From the NCBI RefSeq assembly GCF_009805705.1, contig NZ_VSMB01000003.1, forward strand, positions 310,001-374,000: a stretch of 64,000 nucleotides of DNA, in the 5' to 3' direction. The position numbers were made by a program, and so were the translations under genes. This DNA comes from Ruania rhizosphaerae. GTDB taxonomy: Bacteria > Actinomycetota > Actinomycetes > Actinomycetales > Beutenbergiaceae. The notes under the pieces are model-generated. The model searched no databases and had not been told where the DNA came from. It saw only the letters and a list, made by a program, of their open reading frames with translations. Positions 18,183 through 25,365 of this stretch are shown here, in pieces (positions within the stretch are counted from its first letter, which is position 1; the number at the start of each line of letters is the position of its first letter).

Positions 18183-19312
18183 CCGCTAGCCAGCAGGGAC
18201 GTGTCGGTGACGTGCTGCTCGGGGCGGTGGGCGCGCTGGCACTCGAACTTCCCGAGGAGGAGTTGCAGCGTGCCGCGGCGGCCAGGGAGCGCCTGGCTCT
18301 GCCCTGGTCGGCCAAGGCGTGTGTGGTCCTGGTCGATGGTCTCGGCTGGCACAATCTCGTCGATCGCTCGCGGTCGGCTCCATTCTTGAGCGCAGCCGAC
18401 CGGCTGGGTTCGGTGCGCACCACGTTTCCCTCGACGACTGCTACGAACATCACCTATCTGGGTACCGGATGGGAGGGTGGGCGCACGCGGATGCTGGGGT
18501 ACTCGGTGCGGGCGTGGGGGCGGAAGGCGGTCAACCTGGTCTCGTGGAACGGACCCGTGGAACCGGAGCAGTGGCAGAGCGAGCCGACCATCTTCGAGCA
18601 CCTCAGTGCCGCAGGGCACACCGGCGTCAGCGTCGGCCCATGGCGGTTCGCGGATTCAGGGCTGACCCGGGCGGCATGGCGCGGAGGGGAGTACGCCGCG
18701 GCAGACTCGCTGCGTGAACGCGTGGACACCGCCCTGGCGGAACTACGCGATCCAGTGGTGGACGTCGTCTACCTCTACTGGGGCGAGCTGGATGCGCTCG
18801 GGCACCGCAGCGGATCCGGTGCACCCGAATGGAGCGAACTTCTTGCCCGGACCGATGCCGAACTGGACCGTCTGGCCCGGCTCCTGCCGCCCGGCGTGTT
18901 GTTGCTGGTGACGGCCGATCACGGCATGGTCGATGTGCCCATGACGGATCGGACCGACATCGCCGACGACGACAGGCTGATGCGTGATGTGGAGTTGGTG
19001 GCTGGGGAACCACGAGCGGTGCACCTCTACTGCCGACCCGGACGTGCGGACGAGGTCGCCCGGCGGTACCGGGAGGTGCTGGGGGAGTGTGCGGATGTCC
19101 TGCTGCGGGAGGACGTGGTCGATTCGGGAATGATCGGCCCGGTCAGCGACGCGGCCCAGCAGGTGGTGGGCGACGTCGTCGTGATCGCCCGCGGAAGCCA
19201 TGCTGTACTCGACTCGCGCAGTCAGAGCCGGGCCTCCCTGCAACTGGTCGGCATGCACGGGGCGACCACCGAGGTTGAGATGCAGGTGCCGCTGGTGGTC
19301 GTGCAAGGCTGA
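18179..19312 (+). CDS. Alkaline phosphatase superfamily hydrolase (nucleotide pyrophosphatase/phosphodiesterase-like)
   Basis: 377 residues. Metal ligands and nucleophile of the superfamily are visible: Asp in VVLVDGLGWHNL (~45), the Thr nucleophile region TFPSTTATNITYLGTG (~82), Asp/His in YWGELDALGHRSG (~198), DHG in TADHGMVDV (~247), and a final His in RGSHAVLDSRS (~340). Such enzymes hydrolyse phosphodiesters or phosphomonoesters using two metals; the substrate is unknown. No signal peptide is apparent, so a cytoplasmic role is likely. The start overlaps the DUF5998 stop by four bases, indicating translational coupling. Confidence 0.85.
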   Translation: MTASQQGRVGDVLLGAVGALALELPEEELQRAAAARERLALPWSAKACVVLVDGLGWHNLVDRSRSAPFLSAADRLGSVRTTFPSTTATNITYLGTGWEGGRTRMLGYSVRAWGRKAVNLVSWNGPVEPEQWQSEPTIFEHLSAAGHTGVSVGPWRFADSGLTRAAWRGGEYAAADSLRERVDTALAELRDPVVDVVYLYWGELDALGHRSGSGAPEWSELLARTDAELDRLARLLPPGVLLLVTADHGMVDVPMTDRTDIADDDRLMRDVELVAGEPRAVHLYCRPGRADEVARRYREVLGECADVLLREDVVDSGMIGPVSDAAQQVVGDVVVIARGSHAVLDSRSQSRASLQLVGMHGATTEVEMQVPLVVVQG

Positions 19313-19338
19313 GGCCGCGGCGGTCGCAGCGATGGCGT

Positions 19339-20424
19339 TCAGTCGTTCTTGGCGCCGAACACGATCTCGTCCCAGGAGGGCACGCTGGTGCGGCGACGCC
19401 GACGTGGACGGGGCGCGTGCTCGGATTCCTCGGCCGGGGTGGCGTCAGCCCTGGGGCTCTCAAGCGGCTCGTCGCCCGCACCGGATGTCGTCGCCGCCTC
19501 AGGGACGGCCAGGATCGTCGCGTCGGGACGTTCGTGAGGATGAGAGGCCGGTGGGTGCGCGGGCGGGGGGTCCTCCCAGAGCATCGGTTCGTGCATTGCC
19601 TCGTCTACTTCGTCTGACTCGTCGACCACAGGTTGCCGGACTCCGCGATCGGCAGCGAGCTGGTCCAGCAGGGCTTCGGTGCGGTCGGCATCGCCGGCCT
19701 CGATGGTGTCGTCGGTGGCACCGTCCTCACCGTGGGGGGAGGAGGCCAGACCGGCGTCCACCGCGGCGAGCGGGCCGGTGAGGTCGATCGGATCGTCGTT
19801 CTCGACGTCGTAGACCCGGCCGCCGCGGACCGCCGACAGGTGGCGTCGGGATCCGGTCGGGGGCGACCACTCCATCTCGGAGAGCCAGCGGCTCTCGTCG
19901 TCGAGGGCAAGGACGGTCCGGGTCGACAGGTCGACCTGCCAGGTGGCTGCTCGCTCCCGGTCGCCGGCGACGAATCGAAGCACCAGCTCCCATGGGTCGT
20001 GAGCGACGCGGCGTGCATCCCACTCGAGCGCATCTGTGCGGACTCCGCGCGAGGCCAGCCTGTCGACCACCACATCTGCAAGCACCGGCGCGCCTGGCTG
20101 CCGGCTGATCGTCAGTGCACGTGCCTGCTGACTGACGTGCTGACGTTCGGCGATCACCGGACCCTCATAGCGCCGCACCGTCTCGAGCGGAACACCGAAT
20201 TCGGCGGCGATGTCCTCGGCACTCGACCCGGAGCGGATCATCACCTGGATCTCACGTGGCCGGACCACACCTTCGGTGCGGACCTGCTCGAGCTGGGGAC
20301 GGTCGCGTCGGACGGCAGCACGCAGCGCCTCATCGATCTCCAGACGGTAACGTTCGCCGTCCGGACCCATCAGCACGAGATGCTCGGCGTCGTTGTGAAT
20401 GCCTACAAGTTCCAACTCGATCAT
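19339..20424 (-). CDS. sepH: Septation protein SepH
   Basis: 361 residues. The DUF3071 region at ~1-165 begins MIELELVGIHNDAEHLVL and includes a helix-turn-helix-like segment (RSGSSAEDIAAEFGVPLETVRRYEGPVIAERQHV). An acidic, disordered linker follows, then the conserved C-terminal tail VPSWDEIVFG. In Streptomyces, SepH binds FtsZ through its conserved region, increases filament bundling and supports septum formation. The ATG has a GGAGG site five bases upstream. It converges with the phosphatase gene with a 26-bp gap. Confidence 0.92.
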   Translation of the reverse strand: MIELELVGIHNDAEHLVLMGPDGERYRLEIDEALRAAVRRDRPQLEQVRTEGVVRPREIQVMIRSGSSAEDIAAEFGVPLETVRRYEGPVIAERQHVSQQARALTISRQPGAPVLADVVVDRLASRGVRTDALEWDARRVAHDPWELVLRFVAGDRERAATWQVDLSTRTVLALDDESRWLSEMEWSPPTGSRRHLSAVRGGRVYDVENDDPIDLTGPLAAVDAGLASSPHGEDGATDDTIEAGDADRTEALLDQLAADRGVRQPVVDESDEVDEAMHEPMLWEDPPPAHPPASHPHERPDATILAVPEAATTSGAGDEPLESPRADATPAEESEHAPRPRRRRRTSVPSWDEIVFGAKND

Positions 20425-20717
20425 GTCGCCTCCGTGCTCGGCTCCGACGAGCCGATCCCAGCTCGATAGCGAGCCTGCCAGGTGGTCGCGGTTCTTCGGC
20501 GTATTGAGTGCGGAGTGGCGGTCGATCCGACCTCAGATCTCGTTGAGGGGACACGATCTCCGGCGCAGAACCGTGTCCGGACACTCTAGTCCGGGACCGT
20601 GAGTATGCAATCGAGCGGCTGATGGTGCACAATTCACCCGCCACGGGAACATGTCGGCGCGCCGATCGTTGTACGTGCCAGAAGTCCAATCGAGAGAAAC
20701 CGGAGCGCTTGCCCATC
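20425..20717. other. 293-bp divergent intergenic region between sepH and the DUF4193 gene
   Basis: It holds the sepH ribosome-binding site and presumably promoters for both genes. A short inverted repeat (TCCGGAC...GTCCGGGA, about 20575-20597) and CACAAT near 20630 are possible elements for the rightward gene. No RNA gene or coding signal is apparent. Confidence 0.4.
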
Positions 20718-21017
20718 ATGGCGACCGACTACGATGCACCGCGCAAGACCGAAGAGGACCTGAGCGAGGACTCGCTCGAGGAGCTGAAGGCCCGGCGCTC
20801 GGAGAAGAACTCGCCTGCGGTGGACGAGGACGAGACTGAAGCCGCGGAAGGATTCGAGCTCCCCGGAGCCGACCTCAGCGGTGAGGAACTGTCCGTCCGC
20901 GTCCTGCCCCGCCAGGCTGATGAGTTCACCTGTTCACAGTGCTTCCTCGTACACCACCGCAGCCAGCTGGCCTATGAGAAGGGCGGCCAGCCGGTGTGCT
21001 CGGAGTGCGCAGCCTGA
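20718..21017 (+). CDS. DUF4193 family protein (Rv2699c-like)
   Basis: 99 residues from the ATG at 20718; the in-frame sequence upstream does not resemble the family. The N-terminal half is acidic and charged (MATDYDAPRKTEEDLSEDSLEEL). The C-terminal half carries a CxxC-x19-CxxC pattern (FTCSQCFLVHHRSQ...VCSECAA), a small zinc-ribbon-like module. In M. tuberculosis Rv2699c lies beside DUF3093 and dut, as here. The function is unknown; the zinc module and small size suggest a binding or adaptor role, which is inference. Confidence 0.88.
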   Translation: MATDYDAPRKTEEDLSEDSLEELKARRSEKNSPAVDEDETEAAEGFELPGADLSGEELSVRVLPRQADEFTCSQCFLVHHRSQLAYEKGGQPVCSECAA

Positions 21018-21126
21018 GAACGAGGAGTACGACACGTGGGCGCCGCCCACGGGGCCAGCGACCACACGCCGAGGGAAAGTGCGCGTCGCTGGTCCGCAGG
21101 CATGGGCCCGGCCCTGCGCGCAGGTA

Positions 21127-21573
21127 TCAGGATCTGCGCCCGAGTGCCCGGCTCAGTTCAGCCGGGCGCCGCGTGGAGACCAGCCAGTACGGTGTCGGGT
21201 CATGCGGGTCGTCGATGGCGATTCTGACGGCGGTAGGAGACCAAGCACGGAAGCGTACGTGGGCCCGGGCGTCCAGTCCGCGCCTCATGGCGTGTTTCAG
21301 TTCGTCCCCGTCCAGCTCGATCACCTGTGAGACGAGTTCCACAGGCAGTCGTGCCCGATCGACCCGGAGCAGACCGTCGGAGACCTCCACGACCGGTGAG
21401 ACGGCGATCAGCATGACGGCGGCGAGGATCGCGGTGAGCGCCCCGGCGGCCAGCGCGAGCACCGCGTCGAGCGGCAGCAACGCGAGCCCGACGAGTGAGC
21501 CGGCGGCGGGCGCCAACAGCCACGCGGCCGGGGACGGGAGAACGCGCTCGCGGTACGAGGGGATGGCAGGCAT
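21127..21573 (-). CDS. DUF3093 family membrane protein (Rv2698-like)
   Basis: 148 residues from the ATG at 21573; an in-frame ATG at 21603 would add ten residues. Two adjacent hydrophobic helices (AAWLLAPAAGSLVGLALL and AVLALAAGALTAILAAVML) form a hairpin near the N-terminus. A soluble C-terminal domain with the family motif RVDRARLPVELVSQV and a WLVSTRRPAELSRAL end follows. The function is unknown. It is divergent from dut with a short shared upstream region, matching the actinobacterial order DUF4193-DUF3093-dut. Confidence 0.85.
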   Translation of the reverse strand: MPAIPSYRERVLPSPAAWLLAPAAGSLVGLALLPLDAVLALAAGALTAILAAVMLIAVSPVVEVSDGLLRVDRARLPVELVSQVIELDGDELKHAMRRGLDARAHVRFRAWSPTAVRIAIDDPHDPTPYWLVSTRRPAELSRALGRRS

Positions 21574-21616
21574 ACCGACCAGGGTGCCACGGTCCCGAGG
21601 CACCCTGGTCGGCCAG

Positions 21617-21631
21617 TAGCCTGGGACCGTG
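21617..21631 (+). promoter_or_regulatory. Leaderless promoter -10 of dut
   Basis: TAGCCT at 21617-21622, six bases (GGGACC), then GTG at 21629. An in-frame ATG at 21635 is the alternative. Confidence 0.6.
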
Positions 21632-22108
21632 ACGATGAGCGACGAGATGCCTGTCGAGGTCCTGGTTCAGCGCCTGGATCCCGGCCTTCCAGTCCCCAGC
21701 TATGCGCGCGCGGGTGATGCGGGTCTCGACCTGCTGGCGCGCGAGCCTTGCGACATCGCGCCAGGAGCGCGGCAGGCAGTGCCGACCGGGCTCGCCATCG
21801 CGCTGCCGGCGGGATACGCGGCGTTCGTGCATCCGCGATCCGGACTCGCCGCCAAGCACGGACTCACCGTGCTGAACGCGCCAGGGACGGTCGACGCGGG
21901 GTACCGTGGAGAAGTCACCGTGATCCTGCACAACACCGACCTGGCCCGCAGCGTCCGCTTGGATCGTGGCGACCGTGTCGCTCAGCTGGTGATCCAGCGG
22001 GTGGCCGTGGCCGACCTGGTCGAGGTGACGACGTTGCCCGCGAGTGAACGGGGCGAGGGCGGGTTCGGCTCGACCGGAGGCGTGGCCGCGATGGAAGGAC
22101 AGAGCTGA
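21629..22108 (+). CDS. dut: dUTP diphosphatase
   Basis: 159 residues. All five trimeric dUTPase motifs are present in order: AGDAGLDLLA, PRSGLAAKHGLTV, GTVDAGYRGEVTVILHN, RGDRVAQLVIQ and the C-terminal RGEGGFGSTGG that closes over the active site. The enzyme hydrolyses dUTP to dUMP and diphosphate. It keeps uracil out of DNA and supplies thymidylate synthesis. It heads an apparent operon with DUF3710, an OB-fold protein and DUF3159, each joined by a one- to four-base overlap. Confidence 0.97.
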   Translation: MTMSDEMPVEVLVQRLDPGLPVPSYARAGDAGLDLLAREPCDIAPGARQAVPTGLAIALPAGYAAFVHPRSGLAAKHGLTVLNAPGTVDAGYRGEVTVILHNTDLARSVRLDRGDRVAQLVIQRVAVADLVEVTTLPASERGEGGFGSTGGVAAMEGQS

Positions 22109-22842
22109 TGGGATGGTTCCGTCGACGACGGACCGTCGAGCAGGCCGGGACCGACGAAGCGGTCCGGGAGGACGAGCGGGCTGATTCGGCATCGTCGCCG
22201 GACGCGCCGGCCGAGGATGCCGAGGCATCCGAGGAAGGGTTGATCGGTCCCTGGGACTCCGAGGAGGTTCGATCCCGAGGGTTGCGGATGGACCTTGGTT
22301 CGTTATGGGTGCCGAAGCGCTCCGGGATGCAGATCCGCATGGAGCTCGATCGCAAGACCCGGCGGGTCGTCGGGGTGAATCTCGCCTATGAGGGCTCCGC
22401 GCTACAGATTCAGCCGTTCGCAGCTCCGCGGACCGCGGGCCTGTGGGAGACCCTGCGAGCCGAGCTCCAGACACAGGTCGACAAGCAGGGTGGCTCGGTC
22501 GACGAACGCCCGGGTCCATTCGGTACCGAGCTGCTGGCCCGCCTTCCGGTTCGGCTACCGGACGGCCGCAGCGGTCACCGGCCCGCGCGGTTTCTCGGCG
22601 TGGATGGCCCACGCTGGTTCCTCCGCGGTGTGCTGACGGGAAAGGCGGCGATCGATCCCTCGGCAGCAGCCACCATGGAGGCGCTCTTCGGTGACGTGGT
22701 CGTGGTCCGGGGCAGCGACCCCCGCCCGCCGCGTGACCTGCTTCCGCTGCATCTTCCCGGGCAACGGACGACAGCGGATGACGTCCCACCGGCCAGTATC
22801 GAGCTGCCCGCACGCGGGCACGAGACGACGGAGACGCGATGA
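22108..22842 (+). CDS. DUF3710 family protein (Rv2696c-like)
   Basis: 244 residues. A basic start (MGWFRRRR) and an acidic linker precede the conserved core: GPWDSEEV, RMDLGSLWVPKRSGMQIRME and VNLAYEGSALQIQPFAAPR, then WETLRAEL and WFLRGVLTGKAA. The gene follows dut in most actinobacteria; the function is unknown. The start codon shares one base with the dut stop. No membrane segment or catalytic motif is recognisable. Confidence 0.9.
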   Translation: MGWFRRRRTVEQAGTDEAVREDERADSASSPDAPAEDAEASEEGLIGPWDSEEVRSRGLRMDLGSLWVPKRSGMQIRMELDRKTRRVVGVNLAYEGSALQIQPFAAPRTAGLWETLRAELQTQVDKQGGSVDERPGPFGTELLARLPVRLPDGRSGHRPARFLGVDGPRWFLRGVLTGKAAIDPSAAATMEALFGDVVVVRGSDPRPPRDLLPLHLPGQRTTADDVPPASIELPARGHETTETR

Positions 22843-23216
22843 CGTGGCGCGAACGGCTGCGTCGGGTCGTCGCCTCGCAGTCCGAGTTCGACGCCGGTGA
22901 GGAGAAGGTCGAGGCGGAGCGGCAAGGGACTGTGCCCGTGGCGCGGTGCCGGGCGCGTCAACGAGTCTGCCTGTCCGGGGTGATCCGGTCAGTCACGTAT
23001 GCACCGGCGAGGCAGGCGCCTGAGCTCGTGGCCGAACTCTATGACGGTTCGGGCAGCGTCGATCTGGTCTGGCTCGGCAGGCGCGAGATCCCGGGCATCG
23101 TGCCGGGCTGCCGCCTCAAGGTCGAAGGCATGCTGTGCCGCACCGCCCCCGGCCAGCCGCGCCCGGCCATCTACAACCCGAGCTACCGGATCCTGCCCCA
23201 GCGAGCGGCCTCGTGA
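22839..23216 (+). CDS. OB-fold nucleic-acid-binding domain protein (Rv2694c-like)
   Basis: 125 residues. After a charged N-terminus, a single OB-type beta-barrel is seen: RVCLSGVIRSVTYAP, then ELVAELYDGSGSVDLVWLGRREIPGIVPGCRLKVEGML, ending NPSYRILP. The arrangement resembles the RecG wedge/tRNA-anticodon type OB fold. Nucleic-acid binding is inferred. It overlaps the upstream gene by four bases and the next by four. Confidence 0.85.
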   Translation: MTWRERLRRVVASQSEFDAGEEKVEAERQGTVPVARCRARQRVCLSGVIRSVTYAPARQAPELVAELYDGSGSVDLVWLGRREIPGIVPGCRLKVEGMLCRTAPGQPRPAIYNPSYRILPQRAAS

Positions 23217-23956
23217 GTTCCACCGAGCACCCAGCCGGTTCGGATGAGCCGGTGGCCGCCGAAGGGACCGGCCCGGATCCCGGGAACGCAACCCCAGCCG
23301 GACTCGTCGATCGTGACCACAGCGAGGCGGCTGCGCGTGGAGTCCGCCAGCTCACGGCCGACCGGTTCAGCATCGCCGACTCGATCGGCGGTGTGCGAGG
23401 CCTGATCGAGTCCGTGGCGCCGGGGCTGGTGTTCGTCGTCACCTTCGTGCTCACACGCGACCTGACCCCTGCGTTGATCGCATCTGTGGCCGTGGCGGTC
23501 GTGGCCACCATCGCTCGCCTGATCGGGCGCACACCCGTCACCCAGGCGGTCGGTGGGCTCGCCGGTGTGGCGATCGGTGCGGTGTGGGCGTGGCGATCAG
23601 GGGAGGCGTCCGACTTCTTCGCGTGGGGCTTGCTGGTCAACGCCGGATTCGCGGTCGGGGTGCTGGCCTCGATCCTGCTGCGCTGGCCCGTGGTCGGCGT
23701 GCTGGTGGCGCTCTTGACCGGTCAGGACCACCGGTGGCGCACCGATCACGCCCTACGGAGGCGGTATGTGCGCGCATCCTGGCTGTGGTTCGGGGCATTC
23801 GTGGCCCGGCTTGCGGTCCAGGTGCCGCTCTACCTACAGGCCGAAGCCGGCTGGCTCGGTACCGCACGCCTGGTCATGGGTCTGCCGTTGTGGGCGCTCG
23901 TCCTGTGGATCACGTGGTTGTGGGTTCGTCCCCGAGGAGCTGCTGCAGCGCGCTGA
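23213..23956 (+). CDS. DUF3159 family membrane protein (Rv2693c-like)
   Basis: 247 residues from the GTG at 23213, which overlaps the previous stop. After ~65 soluble residues come four to six hydrophobic helices (APGLVFVVTFVL; LIASVAVAVVATIARL; FFAWGLLVNAGFAVGVLASILL; LWALVLWITWLWV). The family motif QDHRWRTDHALRRRYVRASWLWFG lies between helices. The function is unknown. The last 47 bp overlap antisense with the 3' end of the TrkA-C gene. Confidence 0.88.
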   Translation: MSSTEHPAGSDEPVAAEGTGPDPGNATPAGLVDRDHSEAAARGVRQLTADRFSIADSIGGVRGLIESVAPGLVFVVTFVLTRDLTPALIASVAVAVVATIARLIGRTPVTQAVGGLAGVAIGAVWAWRSGEASDFFAWGLLVNAGFAVGVLASILLRWPVVGVLVALLTGQDHRWRTDHALRRRYVRASWLWFGAFVARLAVQVPLYLQAEAGWLGTARLVMGLPLWALVLWITWLWVRPRGAAAAR

Positions 23957-24590
23957 GGTCGTTCTCGTCGGCAGAGGTGGCGATGATGAGCAACTCGTCG
24001 CCTGCCTCCAGGGTGTCGTCCGGGCTCGGCGGGATGGGTTCATCGCCACGGATGATCGCGGCGAGCACCGACCCGGCCGGCCACGCGATGTCGGCCACCC
24101 GTTGCCCGACGACGGTCGCACCTGGGGCGAGCGTGATCTCGTACATGCTGGCACCGGACTGATGGAACGTGAAGATCCGGACCAGGTCGCCGATGGAGAC
24201 GGCTTCCTCGACCAGCGCCGTCATGATCCGGGGGGTGGAGACAAGGACGTCGACACCCCAGGCCTCGTCGAACATCCACTCGTTCTTCGGGTTGTTCACG
24301 CGAGCCACCACGCGCGGGACGCCGAACTCGGTCTTCGCCAGCAGCGAGACCACCAGATTGACCTTGTCGTCCCCGGTCGCGGCGACGACGACATCGCTCT
24401 CCTCGGGGTGGGCGGTGGCGAAGCTGGCGATCTCGCATGCATCACCGAGGAGCCACTCGGCCGCACTCACCGAGGACACCTTCATCGCGGCCGGGTTCTT
24501 GTCGATGAGTGTGACCTGGTGATCGTGCCCGATCAGCTCGCGTGCGATCGACCGGCCGACACTTCCGGCTCCGGCGATGATGACCCGCAT
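23910..24590 (-). CDS. TrkA-family K+ uptake regulatory protein (CeoC-like)
   Basis: 226 residues. The TrkA-N Rossmann domain starts MRVIIAGAGSVGRSIAREL with the GxGxxG loop and an acidic end (LIDKN). The RCK/TrkA-C domain lies at ~140-215 (GASMYEITLAPGATVVGQ...DELLIIATS). Such proteins gate Trk/Ktr-type potassium transporters in response to NAD(H) or ATP. No transporter gene is adjacent unless it is the nearby APC permease. The start shares one base with the stop of the upstream TrkA gene, so the two are translationally coupled, as ceoB-ceoC. Confidence 0.9.
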   Translation of the reverse strand: MRVIIAGAGSVGRSIARELIGHDHQVTLIDKNPAAMKVSSVSAAEWLLGDACEIASFATAHPEESDVVVAATGDDKVNLVVSLLAKTEFGVPRVVARVNNPKNEWMFDEAWGVDVLVSTPRIMTALVEEAVSIGDLVRIFTFHQSGASMYEITLAPGATVVGQRVADIAWPAGSVLAAIIRGDEPIPPSPDDTLEAGDELLIIATSADENDLSALQQLLGDEPTTT

Positions 24591-25258
24591 CAGTCCTCCT
24601 CCGCCCGCGGCGGACGGTTCAGCGTCCGCTGCGTCTCATCCAGGCGGTCGGTGTAGACCAGCGCGTGCAGGACGTCGTGTTCCTGCAGGACGTCGTCCGG
24701 TGTGGGGATGTAACCATCGCCCAGCCGAGACAGGAATGCGATTCGTGCGCCGGTGGCTGCCTGAATCTGACGGACGGGCTGCCCCAGCCACCCCGCATGC
24801 AGATCCAGTTCGCACATGGTCACCGAACCGGAGGCATCCCGGAACTCACTGGCCGCACCGACCGGCATCATCCGCCGCAGAACCTGATCGGAGGTCCAGC
24901 GGACGGTGGCCACGGTGGTGATGCCGAGTCGCTGGTAGATCTCGGCCCGGGCAGGGTCATAGATGCGGGCAACCACGTTCTCCACCCCGAAGGTCTCACG
25001 GACCACACGGGCTGCGATGATGTTGGAGTTGTCGCCGCTGGAGACAGCAGCGAACGCGTAGGCGTCCTCGATACCAGCCTGCGCGAGGGCCTCCCGGTCG
25101 AAACCCATCCCGGTCACACGTCGCCCTTCGAAGGACTCGGGTAACCGCCGGAACGCGTCGGGGTTCTGGTCGATGATCGAGACCGAATGCCCGCGTCCCT
25201 CCAGGGTCTCGGCGAGAGTGGTGCCGACGCGCCCGGCGCCCATGATGACGAAGTGCAC
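24590..25258 (-). CDS. TrkA-family K+ uptake regulatory protein (CeoB-like)
   Basis: 222 residues from the GTG at 25258. The Rossmann loop is HFVIMGAGRVGTTLAETLEGRGH, with SIIDQNP at the end of strand 2. The TrkA-C domain spans ~140-215 (VTMCELDLHAGWLGQPVRQI...DVLHALVYTDR). It probably forms a mixed RCK ring with the coupled downstream protein. TAGCGT lies seven bases before the GTG, so the mRNA is likely leaderless. An upstream in-frame extension to 25504 has no family resemblance and crosses the divergent APC gene's promoter. Confidence 0.9.
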   Translation of the reverse strand: MHFVIMGAGRVGTTLAETLEGRGHSVSIIDQNPDAFRRLPESFEGRRVTGMGFDREALAQAGIEDAYAFAAVSSGDNSNIIAARVVRETFGVENVVARIYDPARAEIYQRLGITTVATVRWTSDQVLRRMMPVGAASEFRDASGSVTMCELDLHAGWLGQPVRQIQAATGARIAFLSRLGDGYIPTPDDVLQEHDVLHALVYTDRLDETQRTLNRPPRAEED

Positions 25259-25271
25259 GATGCAGACGCTA
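25256..25271 (-). promoter_or_regulatory. Leaderless promoter -10 of the TrkA pair
   Basis: Minus-strand TAGCGT (25271-25266), seven bases (CTGCATC), then GTG at 25258. Confidence 0.55.
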
Positions 25272-25350
25272 CACCCGCACCGCGGCGGCGTGACATCTGC
25301 GGGCTGCAGGGTCGCCCGGCTCAACGTCGAGGCCTGCGACAGCGCGCGCG

Positions 25351-25365
25351 TAGCATGGCGGCGTG
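25351..25365 (+). promoter_or_regulatory. Leaderless promoter -10 of the APC permease gene
   Basis: TAGCAT at 25351-25356, six bases (GGCGGC), then GTG at 25363. Confidence 0.6.
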